Shown: positions 35,845-44,650, counted from the stretch's first letter. The stretch is DNA of 64,000 nt from Sphingobacterium griseoflavum (GCF_014653155.1 NZ_BNAF01000008.1:1-64000), one strand, 5' to 3'. A program made the numbers and translations. Notes: a model not told the origin generated them from the letters alone.

Positions 35845-36749
35845 ATGTGACCGTAACAGGTGCGTCGGGATTTGTTGGACAAAACCTCGCACGATTTTTT
35901 CTGAAGGAAGATATCAATTTTTTTCCGCTTTCAGTCCGAGATCGGAAGTGGGAAGAGATGATGCCGATGGTAGGGTCAGCTTTAATTCATCTAGCTGGCA
36001 AAGCTCACGATACATCGAACACTACAGATCAACGAGTTTATTTTGAGGTTAATAGAGATTTGACAATCAGGATATTTGATAGATTTTTGGCATCCGAAAT
36101 ACGTGATTTCTTTTTCATAAGCTCTGTAAAGGCTGTAGCGGACACTCTCGTTTCCCCATTGACCGAAGAGATAGCAGGATCTCCCCTCACTCCGTATGGA
36201 AAGTCAAAACGCGAAGCGGAGGAGTATTTATTAAATCAACAGTTGCCTGAAGGAAAGCGTTTGTTCATCATTCGACCCTGTATGATCCATGGTCCCTACA
36301 ATAAAGGGAATCTAAATCTACTTTATAATGTTGTGCGAAAAGGAATTCCGTGGCCGCTAGCAGATTTCCAAAATGAACGTTCATTTTTAAGTGTAGATAA
36401 CTTATGCTTTTTGCTGGGAAGAATGATGCGGGATGAGACCTTATCCTCTGGCGTCTACAACTTCGCGGATGATAGTCCTATATCTACTAACGCGTTAGTG
36501 GGGCTTATCGGAAATTGTATAGGCAAGTCGACAAAGTTATGGCATTTTCCAAAGACTATTGTTAAAAGTATAGCAAGCATTGGCGATGCTATACCTTTTC
36601 CACTAAATTCAGAGCGACTTAAAAAGTTGACGGAATCTTATGTTGTATCTAATGCGAAAATTAAGCGTGAATTGAATTTAGATAAGTTGCCTTTAACGGT
36701 AGAAGATGGTCTGAAAAAAACGATCCTTTCGTTTGTTAAACCAAGCTGA
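35841..36749 (+). CDS. SDR-family nucleotide-sugar epimerase/reductase (WbpV-like)
   Basis: A 302-aa extended SDR with NAD loop TGASGFVGQNLARFF, HLAGKAHDT, ISSVKAVAD and the active site PLTPYGKSKREAEEYL (Tyr and Lys). Relatives next to WbpL-type transferases reduce or epimerise UDP-4-keto-HexNAc to make UDP-FucNAc or UDP-QuiNAc (family knowledge). No dedicated 4,6-dehydratase for UDP-HexNAc was found in the window, so the substrate would have to come from elsewhere in the genome. The start is a GTG overlapping the previous stop; an ATG in another frame is nearby. Confidence 0.82.
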   Translation: MNVTVTGASGFVGQNLARFFLKEDINFFPLSVRDRKWEEMMPMVGSALIHLAGKAHDTSNTTDQRVYFEVNRDLTIRIFDRFLASEIRDFFFISSVKAVADTLVSPLTEEIAGSPLTPYGKSKREAEEYLLNQQLPEGKRLFIIRPCMIHGPYNKGNLNLLYNVVRKGIPWPLADFQNERSFLSVDNLCFLLGRMMRDETLSSGVYNFADDSPISTNALVGLIGNCIGKSTKLWHFPKTIVKSIASIGDAIPFPLNSERLKKLTESYVVSNAKIKRELNLDKLPLTVEDGLKKTILSFVKPS

Positions 36750-36781
36750 TAGGTAGCTGAAGAATCTACCATATTAAAAAC

Positions 36782-37768
36782 GTGAGCATAATTGACATGA
36801 TAGCATATTTTGCAGTATTTTTAACCCTATTTATCATTGAGCTTTTTTATTTTAAAGTTGCGAAAAAGTTCAATATTATAGACAAACCCAATCTGCGGTC
36901 GTCGCACACAAATGTTACTCTGCGGGGAGGAGGTATTATTTTTTATTTCGGAGCCGTTATCTATTTTTTCTTTTCTGGTTTCCAATATCCGTGGTTTTAC
37001 TTGGGGTTAACATCGATGACCATCGTTTCTTTTTTAGATGATGTTTTCACCTTGTCGAATAAGATACGGTTACTATTCCATTTTGGATCAGTCTTATTGA
37101 TGGCTTACCAATTAGATGTTTTTGAAATGCCTTGGTATTTTTTGCTTATAACTTTTATTGTAGTAGTGGGGGTTATCAATGCTTATAACTTTATGGATGG
37201 TATTAACGGTATAACAGCATGCTATAGCCTGGCAGTTGGCGGACTATTGATGGTTGTAAATCGGCAGATCAACTTCGTGGAGCAAGATCTCCTCGCTTAT
37301 AGTATGCTTGGTTTATTGGTCTTTACATTTTTTAATTTTCGAACAAAAGCAAAGTGTTTTGCGGGAGATGTGGGATCGGTTGCCATTGCATATATCCTAT
37401 TATTCGCTTTAGGTGCGCTAATTATCAAAACTGGTAACATGATATATTTTTTATTCTTAACTGTATACGGCGTTGATACTGTTTGGACTATCCTCCGCCG
37501 TATTTACAGACGGGAAAATATATTTGAAGCGCATCGGTCACACTTGTACCAATATTTGGGTAATGAAGCTGGAGTCAATAAGCTTGTGGTTTCATTTGCT
37601 TACGGTGTATTGCAGCTTATTATTGGTTGGCTCGTAATTAATATGGCCGACACTGACACACAGTCGCAGTTATTATTTTCCATTTCCTTATTATCCATCA
37701 CTAGTATAGCGTATTTATTTTTCAAGCAAAGGGTCATTAAGGAATATGTTAACGGATCAATAAGGTAG
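36782..37768 (+). CDS. WbpL-like undecaprenyl-phosphate HexNAc-1-phosphate transferase
   Basis: A 328-aa MraY/WecA superfamily membrane enzyme with about ten helices. Motifs facing the cytosol are RSSHTNVTLRGGGI, FLDDVFTLSNKIRLL (Asp-Asp), VINAYNFMDGINGIT, KCFAGDVGSVAIAY and EAHRSHLYQYL (HR/H loop). It starts lipid-linked repeat-unit synthesis by moving a HexNAc 1-phosphate to undecaprenyl phosphate. The GTG at 36782 is used; ATG at 36797 is an alternative and is also in frame. Cluster 2 uses an unrelated WcaJ-type initiator. Confidence 0.9.
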   Translation: MSIIDMIAYFAVFLTLFIIELFYFKVAKKFNIIDKPNLRSSHTNVTLRGGGIIFYFGAVIYFFFSGFQYPWFYLGLTSMTIVSFLDDVFTLSNKIRLLFHFGSVLLMAYQLDVFEMPWYFLLITFIVVVGVINAYNFMDGINGITACYSLAVGGLLMVVNRQINFVEQDLLAYSMLGLLVFTFFNFRTKAKCFAGDVGSVAIAYILLFALGALIIKTGNMIYFLFLTVYGVDTVWTILRRIYRRENIFEAHRSHLYQYLGNEAGVNKLVVSFAYGVLQLIIGWLVINMADTDTQSQLLFSISLLSITSIAYLFFKQRVIKEYVNGSIR

Positions 37769-37797
37769 AAACATCAAATTAAATTAACACAGACAGT

Positions 37798-38220
37798 ATG
37801 GTTGAGATTCTACACGGAGGAAAGGCTCAGGATCATAGAGGACAAATAAGATTTGTCAATGATTTTGATATGTCGAATGTGAAACGATTTTATATTATAA
37901 AAAACACCGATACTAAACTTGTGCGCGGCTGGCGGGGACATCGCATAGAGCAGCGTTGGTTCTACGTATTGTCTGGGTCTTTCACTATCGATTTAGTAAA
38001 AATAGATGATTGGGATATGGCTTCGAGGGATTTACCTGTTGATAGAAAATTATTAAATAGTACCGAGCAGCAATTACTACACGTGCCGGATGGTTATGCC
38101 ACTGCTGTACAAGCAAACGAAGAAAATTCAGAGCTGTTGGTTTTCGCTGATTACGGAGTCGAGCATGCGTCATTTGACGATTATACTTGGAGCACAACGC
38201 ACTTTATAAATAGAGTATGA
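37798..38220 (+). CDS. WxcM/FdtA-like cupin, sugar isomerase or epimerase
   Basis: A 140-aa single-domain cupin. VRGWRGHRIEQRWFYVLSGS carries the His and acidic residues that line the cupin barrel, and LLHVPDGYATAVQA is the second half motif. It resembles RmlC-derived sugar-nucleotide 3,4-ketoisomerases and WxcM C-terminal domains, but the FdtA signature is not complete. The function may be isomerisation of a keto sugar in this pathway. 29 bases after the WbpL-like gene. The product should be cytosolic. Confidence 0.68.
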   Translation: MVEILHGGKAQDHRGQIRFVNDFDMSNVKRFYIIKNTDTKLVRGWRGHRIEQRWFYVLSGSFTIDLVKIDDWDMASRDLPVDRKLLNSTEQQLLHVPDGYATAVQANEENSELLVFADYGVEHASFDDYTWSTTHFINRV

Positions 38221-38263
38221 GCAACAATTGGTAAACACGCAAGGTGTATTCCAAATAAAAAGC

Positions 38264-38271
38264 TATTTTTG
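38264..38271 (+). promoter_or_regulatory. Possible -7 element before the first wza-like gene
   Basis: TATTTTTG fits TAnnTTTG and lies 66 bases before the Wza-like start, in a 117-base gap. No -33 TTG at the usual spacing, so support is modest. Confidence 0.35.
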
Positions 38272-38337
38272 TAGCAATGTCGGAGAAAATTGGAGAGCTT
38301 TTTGCTTTCAGGAATCGAATTAATTTAAAGAAAATAT

Positions 38338-39117
38338 ATGTGTAAACGTATCATAGGTGTAGGTGTTTCGCTTATCATAGCCTTAGCGTTATTCTGCACC
38401 TCCTGTGCCAGCAGAAAAGATATAGTCTATCTGCAGCCTGACTCGGTGGAATTAAATGCTAGCTATTCTATTAATGCCCCCAAATTACAACCAGGCGATA
38501 TTTTAGCTATTTCTGTAACGGCAGATGATGTGAGAGCAACGCAACCGTTTAACCAAATTTCTTCCTACCAAGGAACAGGCGGATCTATACAAGCCGCAAA
38601 CCCGTTTATTCCAACCTATACGATCGACAGTAATGGTGAAATCGATTTCCCAAAGCTCGGTAAGATAAAGTTAACAGGGAAGACGAGAGTGGAAGCCTTG
38701 GACATGATACGAGACGAAGTCAGCAAATATATTGTTAATCCAGGAGTCAGTGTAACCGTTAGAAATTTCCGGGTAACTGTGCTTGGAGAAGTTTCTCGTC
38801 CAGGTACATTTCCTATAGATAACGATAGGATAACAATTCTCGAAGCACTCGGCCTCGCCGGCGATCTAACTATATATGGTAAACGACAAGATATACTTGT
38901 AGTCCGCGAACAAAATGGAAAGAAAAAGGAATACAGATTAGATCTGACAAAAAGAGAGACTTTCAACTCACCCGCTTATTATTTATCGCAGAATGATGTG
39001 GTGTATGTTGAACCAAATGGTGCTCGTATACAGACTTCTAGATATACTCAAACTACATCAGTTTTTGTCTCGGTTGTCGGTTTAATTATTACAGTGATCT
39101 CTGTTCTCACGCGTTAA
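38338..39117 (+). CDS. Wza-like polysaccharide export lipoprotein (cluster 1)
   Basis: A 259-aa outer-membrane polysaccharide export protein. The lipoprotein signal peptide ends at Cys23 (FCTSC). The Poly_export domain begins LQPGDILAISV, followed by YTIDSNGEIDFPKLGKIKL, and a SLBB-type domain VTVRNFRVTVLGEVSRPGTFPID. The last 25 residues (SVFVSVVGLIITVISVLTR) are hydrophobic, possibly the outer-membrane segment. It is shorter than E. coli Wza, as is usual in Bacteroidota. The wzc-like gene follows after 6 bases. A paralogue is at 52006. Confidence 0.92.
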   Translation: MCKRIIGVGVSLIIALALFCTSCASRKDIVYLQPDSVELNASYSINAPKLQPGDILAISVTADDVRATQPFNQISSYQGTGGSIQAANPFIPTYTIDSNGEIDFPKLGKIKLTGKTRVEALDMIRDEVSKYIVNPGVSVTVRNFRVTVLGEVSRPGTFPIDNDRITILEALGLAGDLTIYGKRQDILVVREQNGKKKEYRLDLTKRETFNSPAYYLSQNDVVYVEPNGARIQTSRYTQTTSVFVSVVGLIITVISVLTR

Positions 39118-39123
39118 TCTTTA

Positions 39124-41541
39124 ATGTTTAGTATGATGAAAGATAAAGTCTACCAAAAGTCGCGAGATATGGATGATCAGGACATTAATCTGAAACAATT
39201 AGTAGAGCAATACGCGTTTTACTGGAAATGGTTTGTTTTATCAATTTTTGTCTGCCTCTTCGGAGCATTTCTTTACCTTCGTTACGCGCAGCGCATTTAC
39301 AACGTAAACGCTAAGATCTTGCTGCAAGATGAAAAGCAGGCTTCTGGCGATATGGCAGGGTTATCGGAATTATCGAATATGTCTGGAATTGGAGGTACTT
39401 CAGGCGCATTCGTCAACGATCAAATGGAAGTAATTAAATCGCGACGAATAATGCGAAAGGTAGTCGAAGCGAATCGTTTAAATATATCTTATTACTCTAA
39501 GGGGAGTATAATATCATCTGAAATTTTAGAAAGTGAGTCTCCTTTAAAACTGATTTTAAATGAGTCTAATACAATTCGTTTAGATTCTATAAGCTATTCT
39601 TTCACAATTAGTAAAGTTGGAAAATCCGTTAAAATCAAAGATGAGGTAAACGGAATTCGTGATTATAAATTGGGAAGTCCGATTTCATCACCGATCGGAA
39701 ATATTTCGCTTGTTCCTCAGAGAAATACACAATGGGAAGGCGATTTGACAATCGCTTATCAGCCCACTGATGTTGTTATAGACGGTCTTAGATCGTCCGT
39801 CGAAATATCCCCTAATAAGGAACGACAATCATTTTTGATTAATTTCTCGATGAGTCATACATCTAAAGACAAAGCTCGGCTCGTTTTGAATTCGTTAATT
39901 CGTCAATACAATGCAGATGTTACGGAAGATAAAGCCATGGTTACAAAAGCGACGTCAGCATTTATTGATTCAAGATTGGGATTGATTTCTAAAGATCTTG
40001 CGTCAGCAGACACGCGCGTTGCAGATTTTAAAGATCGCAACAATATGGTCGATATGGCGGCAGAGGCACAATTATATATGCAGAACGCAACCACCAATGA
40101 ACAGAAATTGGTTGAATATCAAACACAATTGCGTCTTGCAGATATGATGAGGTCTGCGATAAGTGATAAAGATATCTCTCTTTTGCCTTCTAATATAGGA
40201 TTAAATGACCCTTCTATTCAGGGAAATATACAAGGCTATAATGATTTGATATTAGAGCGGGATGATTTGTTAAAGTCTGCTACTCCTGATAACCCGGTTA
40301 TACAGAATTTAAATAAAAATATAGCAGAAATAAATAAGAGTCTGAATTCATCGTTGGATAATTACAGACGAGTTTTACAAAGCAACGTTAGCTCTCTTCA
40401 AGCTCAGAAAAATAAGTTTGAAGGAAAACTCGGACAATTGCCCAACCAGGAGCGCGGATTTAAAGATATTTCGCGGCAACAACAAATTGTGGAATCACTT
40501 TATCTTTTCTTGCTACAAAAGCGAGAAGAAACAGAGATTAAGGCTTCAGCAACACCTGCTAATTTGAAAATTGTGGATGAAGCATATGGGTCGAATATAC
40601 CTGTGGCTCCAAAAAAATCAATAGTTTTGCTGGGTTCCTTTCTAGTTGGATTACTTATCCCGTTAGGAATTCTTTATCTGAAATTCCTTCTCGACAACAA
40701 GATCCATTCTCGAAAAGATATTGAAGAAGCCTTCGGTGCGCCTATTCTTGGCGAAGTACCCTCTTCGGACCATCCAATTATCGAAGAAAATGATCGATCA
40801 TCTTTAGCTGAAGCTATTCGGATATTGCGCACCAATATTTCCTTTATGTTGGGGCATAAGAAAGATCAGTCTTCAGTACTTTATGTAACGTCCACGACAT
40901 CCGGCGAAGGAAAATCGTTTATTGCCACCAATCTCGCGAAGATACTTGCGATGTCGGGAAAGAAAGTACTGTTGATTGGTGCCGATATCCGCTCGCCGAA
41001 GGTATTGGATTATTTGGGACTATCGCACCTACAGCATACGAATATCGGGATTACGCAATACCTGATCAATCCCGAGATGTCAGTGTCTAATATTGTGATC
41101 AAGAAGCCAGAACCCTATAATTTCGATATTATCTATTCGGGCTATATTGCACCCAATCCGGCTGAGCTGTTGATGAATGGGTACTTTGCGGATGTCATTG
41201 CCTATGGGCGTATGCAGTATGACTATGTGATCGTGGATACGGCGCCAGTGAGTTTGGTGACGGATACGCTGTTGATTGCCGAACATGCGGATATGACCAT
41301 CTACGTAGCGCGTTCGAACTACTTAGATAAGCGTTTGCTTAATGTGCCTAAGGAACTGTATGAAGATGGCAAGCTGAAAAATATGGCCGTTGTCATCAAC
41401 GATGTGGATTTCAAACGCGGTTACGGCTATGGCTATGGCTACGGCTATGGCTATGGCGAAGGCACGAAAGAGGTATCCCTTCGCAAACGGATCAGCAAGT
41501 TTTTGAAAGATCCCTTCAACAAAAAGAAGGATAAGCTTTAG
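39124..41541 (+). CDS. Wzc-like tyrosine autokinase and chain-length regulator (cluster 1)
   Basis: An 805-aa bacterial tyrosine kinase fused to a Wzz domain. Membrane helices near residues 35-55 and 515-535 flank a periplasmic coiled-coil region; the C-terminal kinase has Walker A TSGEGKSFIATNLA, Walker A' VLLIGADIRSPK and Walker B YVIVDTAPVSLV. Six Tyr alternate with Gly close to the C-terminus (RGYGYGYG and on), the autophosphorylation cluster. The N-terminal and periplasmic coding part is A+T-rich while the last 650 bases, from about 40.87 kb, are G+C-richer, suggesting a recombination joint. Partner of Wza; target of the CpsB phosphatases. Confidence 0.94.
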   Translation: MFSMMKDKVYQKSRDMDDQDINLKQLVEQYAFYWKWFVLSIFVCLFGAFLYLRYAQRIYNVNAKILLQDEKQASGDMAGLSELSNMSGIGGTSGAFVNDQMEVIKSRRIMRKVVEANRLNISYYSKGSIISSEILESESPLKLILNESNTIRLDSISYSFTISKVGKSVKIKDEVNGIRDYKLGSPISSPIGNISLVPQRNTQWEGDLTIAYQPTDVVIDGLRSSVEISPNKERQSFLINFSMSHTSKDKARLVLNSLIRQYNADVTEDKAMVTKATSAFIDSRLGLISKDLASADTRVADFKDRNNMVDMAAEAQLYMQNATTNEQKLVEYQTQLRLADMMRSAISDKDISLLPSNIGLNDPSIQGNIQGYNDLILERDDLLKSATPDNPVIQNLNKNIAEINKSLNSSLDNYRRVLQSNVSSLQAQKNKFEGKLGQLPNQERGFKDISRQQQIVESLYLFLLQKREETEIKASATPANLKIVDEAYGSNIPVAPKKSIVLLGSFLVGLLIPLGILYLKFLLDNKIHSRKDIEEAFGAPILGEVPSSDHPIIEENDRSSLAEAIRILRTNISFMLGHKKDQSSVLYVTSTTSGEGKSFIATNLAKILAMSGKKVLLIGADIRSPKVLDYLGLSHLQHTNIGITQYLINPEMSVSNIVIKKPEPYNFDIIYSGYIAPNPAELLMNGYFADVIAYGRMQYDYVIVDTAPVSLVTDTLLIAEHADMTIYVARSNYLDKRLLNVPKELYEDGKLKNMAVVINDVDFKRGYGYGYGYGYGYGEGTKEVSLRKRISKFLKDPFNKKKDKL

Positions 41542-41559
41542 ACTCGCTCGCCTGTTTCG

Positions 41560-41596
41560 AAAATCCCGATAGATTATCCCTATCGGGATTTTTTTT
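41560..41596 (+). terminator. Rho-independent terminator of cluster 1
   Basis: An 11-bp perfect stem (AATCCCGATAG, 41562-41572, with 41580-41590), 7-base loop, then six more T residues. It lies 18 bases after the wzc-like stop and closes the first polysaccharide cluster. Confidence 0.92.
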
Positions 41597-41695
41597 CGGA
41601 CAGGGCTTTAGCTTTATTCACTCGGCAAGCAGCGCGATTGCTCGATATGCGCAACACCCTATAAAACTTTTTTTATAGGCAATCCGGCAGTTCGC

Positions 41696-41712
41696 TTGGC
41701 ATTAAACTTGCT
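41696..41712 (+). promoter_or_regulatory. Sigma-54-like -24/-12 promoter
   Basis: TTGGCAT, five bases, then TTGCT reproduces the RpoN consensus (YTGGCAC-N5-TTGCW) with one mismatch and with the exact GG-to-GC spacing. It is 91 bases before the nucleotidyltransferase gene and after the cluster 1 terminator. No enhancer-binding protein gene is in the window. Confidence 0.5.
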
Positions 41713-41802
41713 TTAAGGATTGCCGTCAACCTACTTCCATGTTTTGTTCCCTCCTTGTTGGGTGATGGCATACGGTTGGCCCATAGTACATAAAAAGAAG
41801 AT

Positions 41803-42774
41803 ATGCATACAACAGATCAGGCGATGAAGCCTATATTGGTGATTTTGGCCGCAGGCATGGCCAGCCGTTACGGATCGGCAAAGCAGGTGGATGGCTTCGG
41901 GCCAAACAATGAAACGATTATCGACTACTCGATTTACGATGCGATCAAAGCAGGCTTTGGCAAGGTGGTCTTCGTGATTCGCGAAGAGTTTTTAACAACC
42001 ATGCAGGCTAACTTTGATGCCAAACTACGGGGCAAGATCGAGGTAGCCTATGCGTTCCAAGATTTCAACTTGAAGAAATTCGGTGTGGATACGGTCGTGG
42101 AGCGCGAGAAGCCGTGGGGAACGGCGCACGCTGTGATGAGTGCCGAGCAGGCGATTGATCGCCCTTTCTGTGTCATCAATGCTGACGATTTCTACGGTTT
42201 CGATGCCTTTCAAAAAATGCACGACTTCCTCGTCAACGAGGCGCACGATGAGGAGATGGCCATGGTGGGTTTCGAAATCGGCAATACGCTGTCCGATCAC
42301 GGCTATGTGTCGCGCGGTGTCTGCGCGATCGACGATAAGGGCTACATGCAAAGTGTGACAGAGCGCACGAATATCTACCGCGGTGCGGATGCCTGCGCCG
42401 ACAGCATTGTCTATAAAGAGGGCGAGCAGGAGCACCCTTTGTCGGCGGAAACGCTGGTGTCGATGAATTTCTGGGGCTTCACGCCCAAGATTATTGATGT
42501 GGCGCGTTCCCTGTTTCCCGATTTTGTGCAGAAAAACAAAAGTAATCCCAAAGCGGAATTCTTTATCCCGTCCATTCCGGATTACATGGCGAAAATGGGC
42601 TTGGCACGGTTTAAGGTTATCCCCACGTCATCGCCTTGGTTCGGGGTGACCTATAAAGAAGATAAAGAACAAGTGCGCGACAGCATACGTCAGCTCGTAG
42701 CCTTACAGACGTATCCCCATACGTTATATGCGGCAGACAAACGGGTGGATGCTGCCTTGTATTTGGAACAATAG
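41803..42774 (+). CDS. Nucleotidyltransferase of the sugar-phosphate type
   Basis: A 323-aa GT-A-like nucleotidyltransferase. The signature is ILAAGMASRYGSAKQVDGFGP, with ERTNIYRG and a CVINADDFYG block holding the metal-binding Asp residues. The family is found beside sugar kinases in Bacteroidota and is expected to activate a hexose or hexosamine 1-phosphate with an NTP; its exact substrate is not known. The ATG at 41803 has an AAGAAG-type ribosome site; Met8 (41824) is possible. It sits alone between two clusters, behind a sigma-54-like promoter, and has G+C-rich codon use like the housekeeping genes. Confidence 0.78.
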   Translation: MHTTDQAMKPILVILAAGMASRYGSAKQVDGFGPNNETIIDYSIYDAIKAGFGKVVFVIREEFLTTMQANFDAKLRGKIEVAYAFQDFNLKKFGVDTVVEREKPWGTAHAVMSAEQAIDRPFCVINADDFYGFDAFQKMHDFLVNEAHDEEMAMVGFEIGNTLSDHGYVSRGVCAIDDKGYMQSVTERTNIYRGADACADSIVYKEGEQEHPLSAETLVSMNFWGFTPKIIDVARSLFPDFVQKNKSNPKAEFFIPSIPDYMAKMGLARFKVIPTSSPWFGVTYKEDKEQVRDSIRQLVALQTYPHTLYAADKRVDAALYLEQ

Positions 42775-42929
42775 CACGAACATAGCGCGCTATCCGTTCG
42801 AATAGAGCTTGTTTATCGTTTCAGGGCAAATCTCTGTTACAACATTATTTTTTAAATCCCACCCTTTTGGGTGGGAAAGTTTACGCCCTGCTGCGGTATT
42901 TTTGGATTATCATCTACCTACGAAAAGCA

Positions 42930-43574
42930 ATGGTTAATCTAAATACGTACAGCATGGCGGTAATCGATAGCCGACCGGCTTATTTACAGAAATTGCGCGA
43001 CTATTTCCAAGAGTCAACGGCATTCCATTCCATAATTGCCGTGGGTAGCATTGACGAGTTTTACGATCACCTGGGGAGGCAAGAATTCGATATCGTACTC
43101 TGTGGCATAACGCCGGCTCTGCAACCTGTGCAGGCTCTGTTCCGTGATTTGCAGAGCCGGTCTACCGCCAACAAAACGGTGCTGCTTGCGCCGTTGGAAC
43201 AAAAAGCCGACATTTTTCGGGGCATCTGTTTTGGTGCCACGGCATTTCTGCCGGAACGCCTGCCGCTACCGATTATGGAGCAGCGGCTGCTTTTCCACCT
43301 GCAAGACAACTACTGGCTCCATGCCGAGCTTGCCCGGCAGATGCTGCATTACTTCGAGCAGCAGTATGTCTGTACCTCCGGCATCCTGCATCCGTTAACC
43401 GAAGCGGAGCATGCCTTGCTCTTGCTTGTTGGCGAAGGAGCCTGTCTGCAAAAGGTCGCCGAAGCGCATAAGCATGAAGAGAACCAGATCAGGTCCCTTG
43501 TTGGGGGTATTTTTTACAAACTGCATCTCATACATCGAAAGGAAAGGGCGCTGTCCCTTTGTCCAGTCAGTTGA
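42930..43574 (+). CDS. LuxR-type regulator with degenerate receiver domain
   Basis: A 214-aa two-domain regulator. The start at 42930 gives a receiver-like N-terminus (MAVIDSRPAYLQKLRDYF); the upstream extension to 42867 has no homology. The receiver retains Asp13 and the strand FDIVLCGITP, but the phospho-acceptor Asp expected in VLLDxxMP is Gly59. The C-terminal domain has the LuxR pattern LTEAEHALLLLVGEGACLQK and a recognition helix region ENQIRSLVGGIFYKL. It probably regulates by a phosphorylation-independent signal. Lies directly upstream of the divergent CpsB homologue, in the same direction. Confidence 0.72.
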   Translation: MVNLNTYSMAVIDSRPAYLQKLRDYFQESTAFHSIIAVGSIDEFYDHLGRQEFDIVLCGITPALQPVQALFRDLQSRSTANKTVLLAPLEQKADIFRGICFGATAFLPERLPLPIMEQRLLFHLQDNYWLHAELARQMLHYFEQQYVCTSGILHPLTEAEHALLLLVGEGACLQKVAEAHKHEENQIRSLVGGIFYKLHLIHRKERALSLCPVS

Positions 43575-43628
43575 GCCGATCTACCAGCACCATAAATAGC
43601 AGCCTAAACCATTTATTTTTTTCACGCC

Positions 43629-44384
43629 ATGTTCTCTATTTTTAATCGTAAAAGACGCTATAATGATTTAAGTTGGATGGCCGTAGATATGCATACGCAT
43701 GTGCTGCCCGGTCTGGATGATGGCAGCACCTCGGTGGCCGATAGCACAGCGATGATTACCCGCATGCACCAATTGGGTATTGTGCAGTTTTATGGTACGC
43801 CCCATGTGCAGCAGGATATCTACCCGAATGATAATGAGGCGATCTTATCTGCCTACCGGCAATTGGAGGATGTTCCTGTCCTTAAAAATATCTATATCGA
43901 CTATGCGGCGGAATACACGGTAGAGCAGGCCTTCCTGCAACAGATTTCCCATACAGCGGACAGTCTCTTGCCGCTCGCTGGCCGCTACATCCTAATTGGC
44001 ATGTCCTACGTCAGCGAGAGTCCGGACATAGTTGCGGTGATCAATGCCTTGACGCAGAAGGGCTACACCCCGATGTTGGCCAATGTCGAGCGTTATGTGT
44101 ATTATCACCAGGATATGAGTCCGCTGAAAAAATTTAAGGACCTCGGCTGCTTGCTGCAAGTGGGGCTGCTGTCCTGCTACGGCTATTACGGCTCTAAAGA
44201 GAAGCAGGTGGTAAAAAGTTTGCTGGACCAGGGTCTGATTGACCTGCTGGCCACTGATATACACTACGAACGGCATGTGAAGGCTATTGAACACTTCGTC
44301 GGAAAACAGGATCTTTCTACCTACTTCGCTGCCAAAATCAAGAACAAAACGTTGTTCTTGGCCAATCAGGGTATCGATGCCTAG
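43629..44384 (+). CDS. CpsB/YwqE-type phosphatase homologue with lost metal ligands, second copy
   Basis: A 251-aa PHP-fold protein, clearly paralogous to the genes at 16672 and 51221 (VDMHTHVLPGLDDGS, AAEYTVEQAF, ATDIHYERH). Two key positions differ: the Glu of LIEMSY is Gly124 (LIGMSY), and the His of LAHPERY is Asn152 (LANVERY). In crystallised relatives those residues hold the metal cluster, so catalytic activity is doubtful. The reading frame is intact, arguing for a retained non-catalytic or altered role rather than decay. 54 bases after the LuxR-type regulator. Confidence 0.85.
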   Translation: MFSIFNRKRRYNDLSWMAVDMHTHVLPGLDDGSTSVADSTAMITRMHQLGIVQFYGTPHVQQDIYPNDNEAILSAYRQLEDVPVLKNIYIDYAAEYTVEQAFLQQISHTADSLLPLAGRYILIGMSYVSESPDIVAVINALTQKGYTPMLANVERYVYYHQDMSPLKKFKDLGCLLQVGLLSCYGYYGSKEKQVVKSLLDQGLIDLLATDIHYERHVKAIEHFVGKQDLSTYFAAKIKNKTLFLANQGIDA

Positions 44385-44650
44385 CATGCCGCCCATGCGA
44401 TCGCATGCCCAAACCTTTGCAAAACCAATCCTCATATACAGGTAGTTTCCTTTCGGAGCTTCGGTGTCTGTGGTGGGAGACCGCTCCATCTGCAGGACTG
44501 CCTTTTTTTTAGCACAAGATGTTTCTGCTCGCAAGAGAGAACGCTTGTGCTTTTTTTTGTCCCTCGCCGTGACCAGGTTGTCCCTCGCCGGGACAGGGGC
44601 GTTACTTTTGAAGGGCAAAAGTAACCAAAACCCCGTCGCTGATTTTTGTT
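44385..44650. other. Non-coding stretch with a hairpin
   Basis: No convincing gene. A 9-bp inverted repeat GTTACTTTT (44601-44609) pairs with AAAAGTAAC (44617-44625). Just before it are two copies of the block GTCCCTCGCCG (from 44561 and 44579). The open frame from 44464 is not supported. Confidence 0.5.

Noticed and set aside
25942-41541. Insertion sequence or integrase explaining the A+T-rich cassette
   Set aside because: No transposase, integrase, tRNA or terminal repeats seen; recombination in flanking conserved genes explains the joints better.
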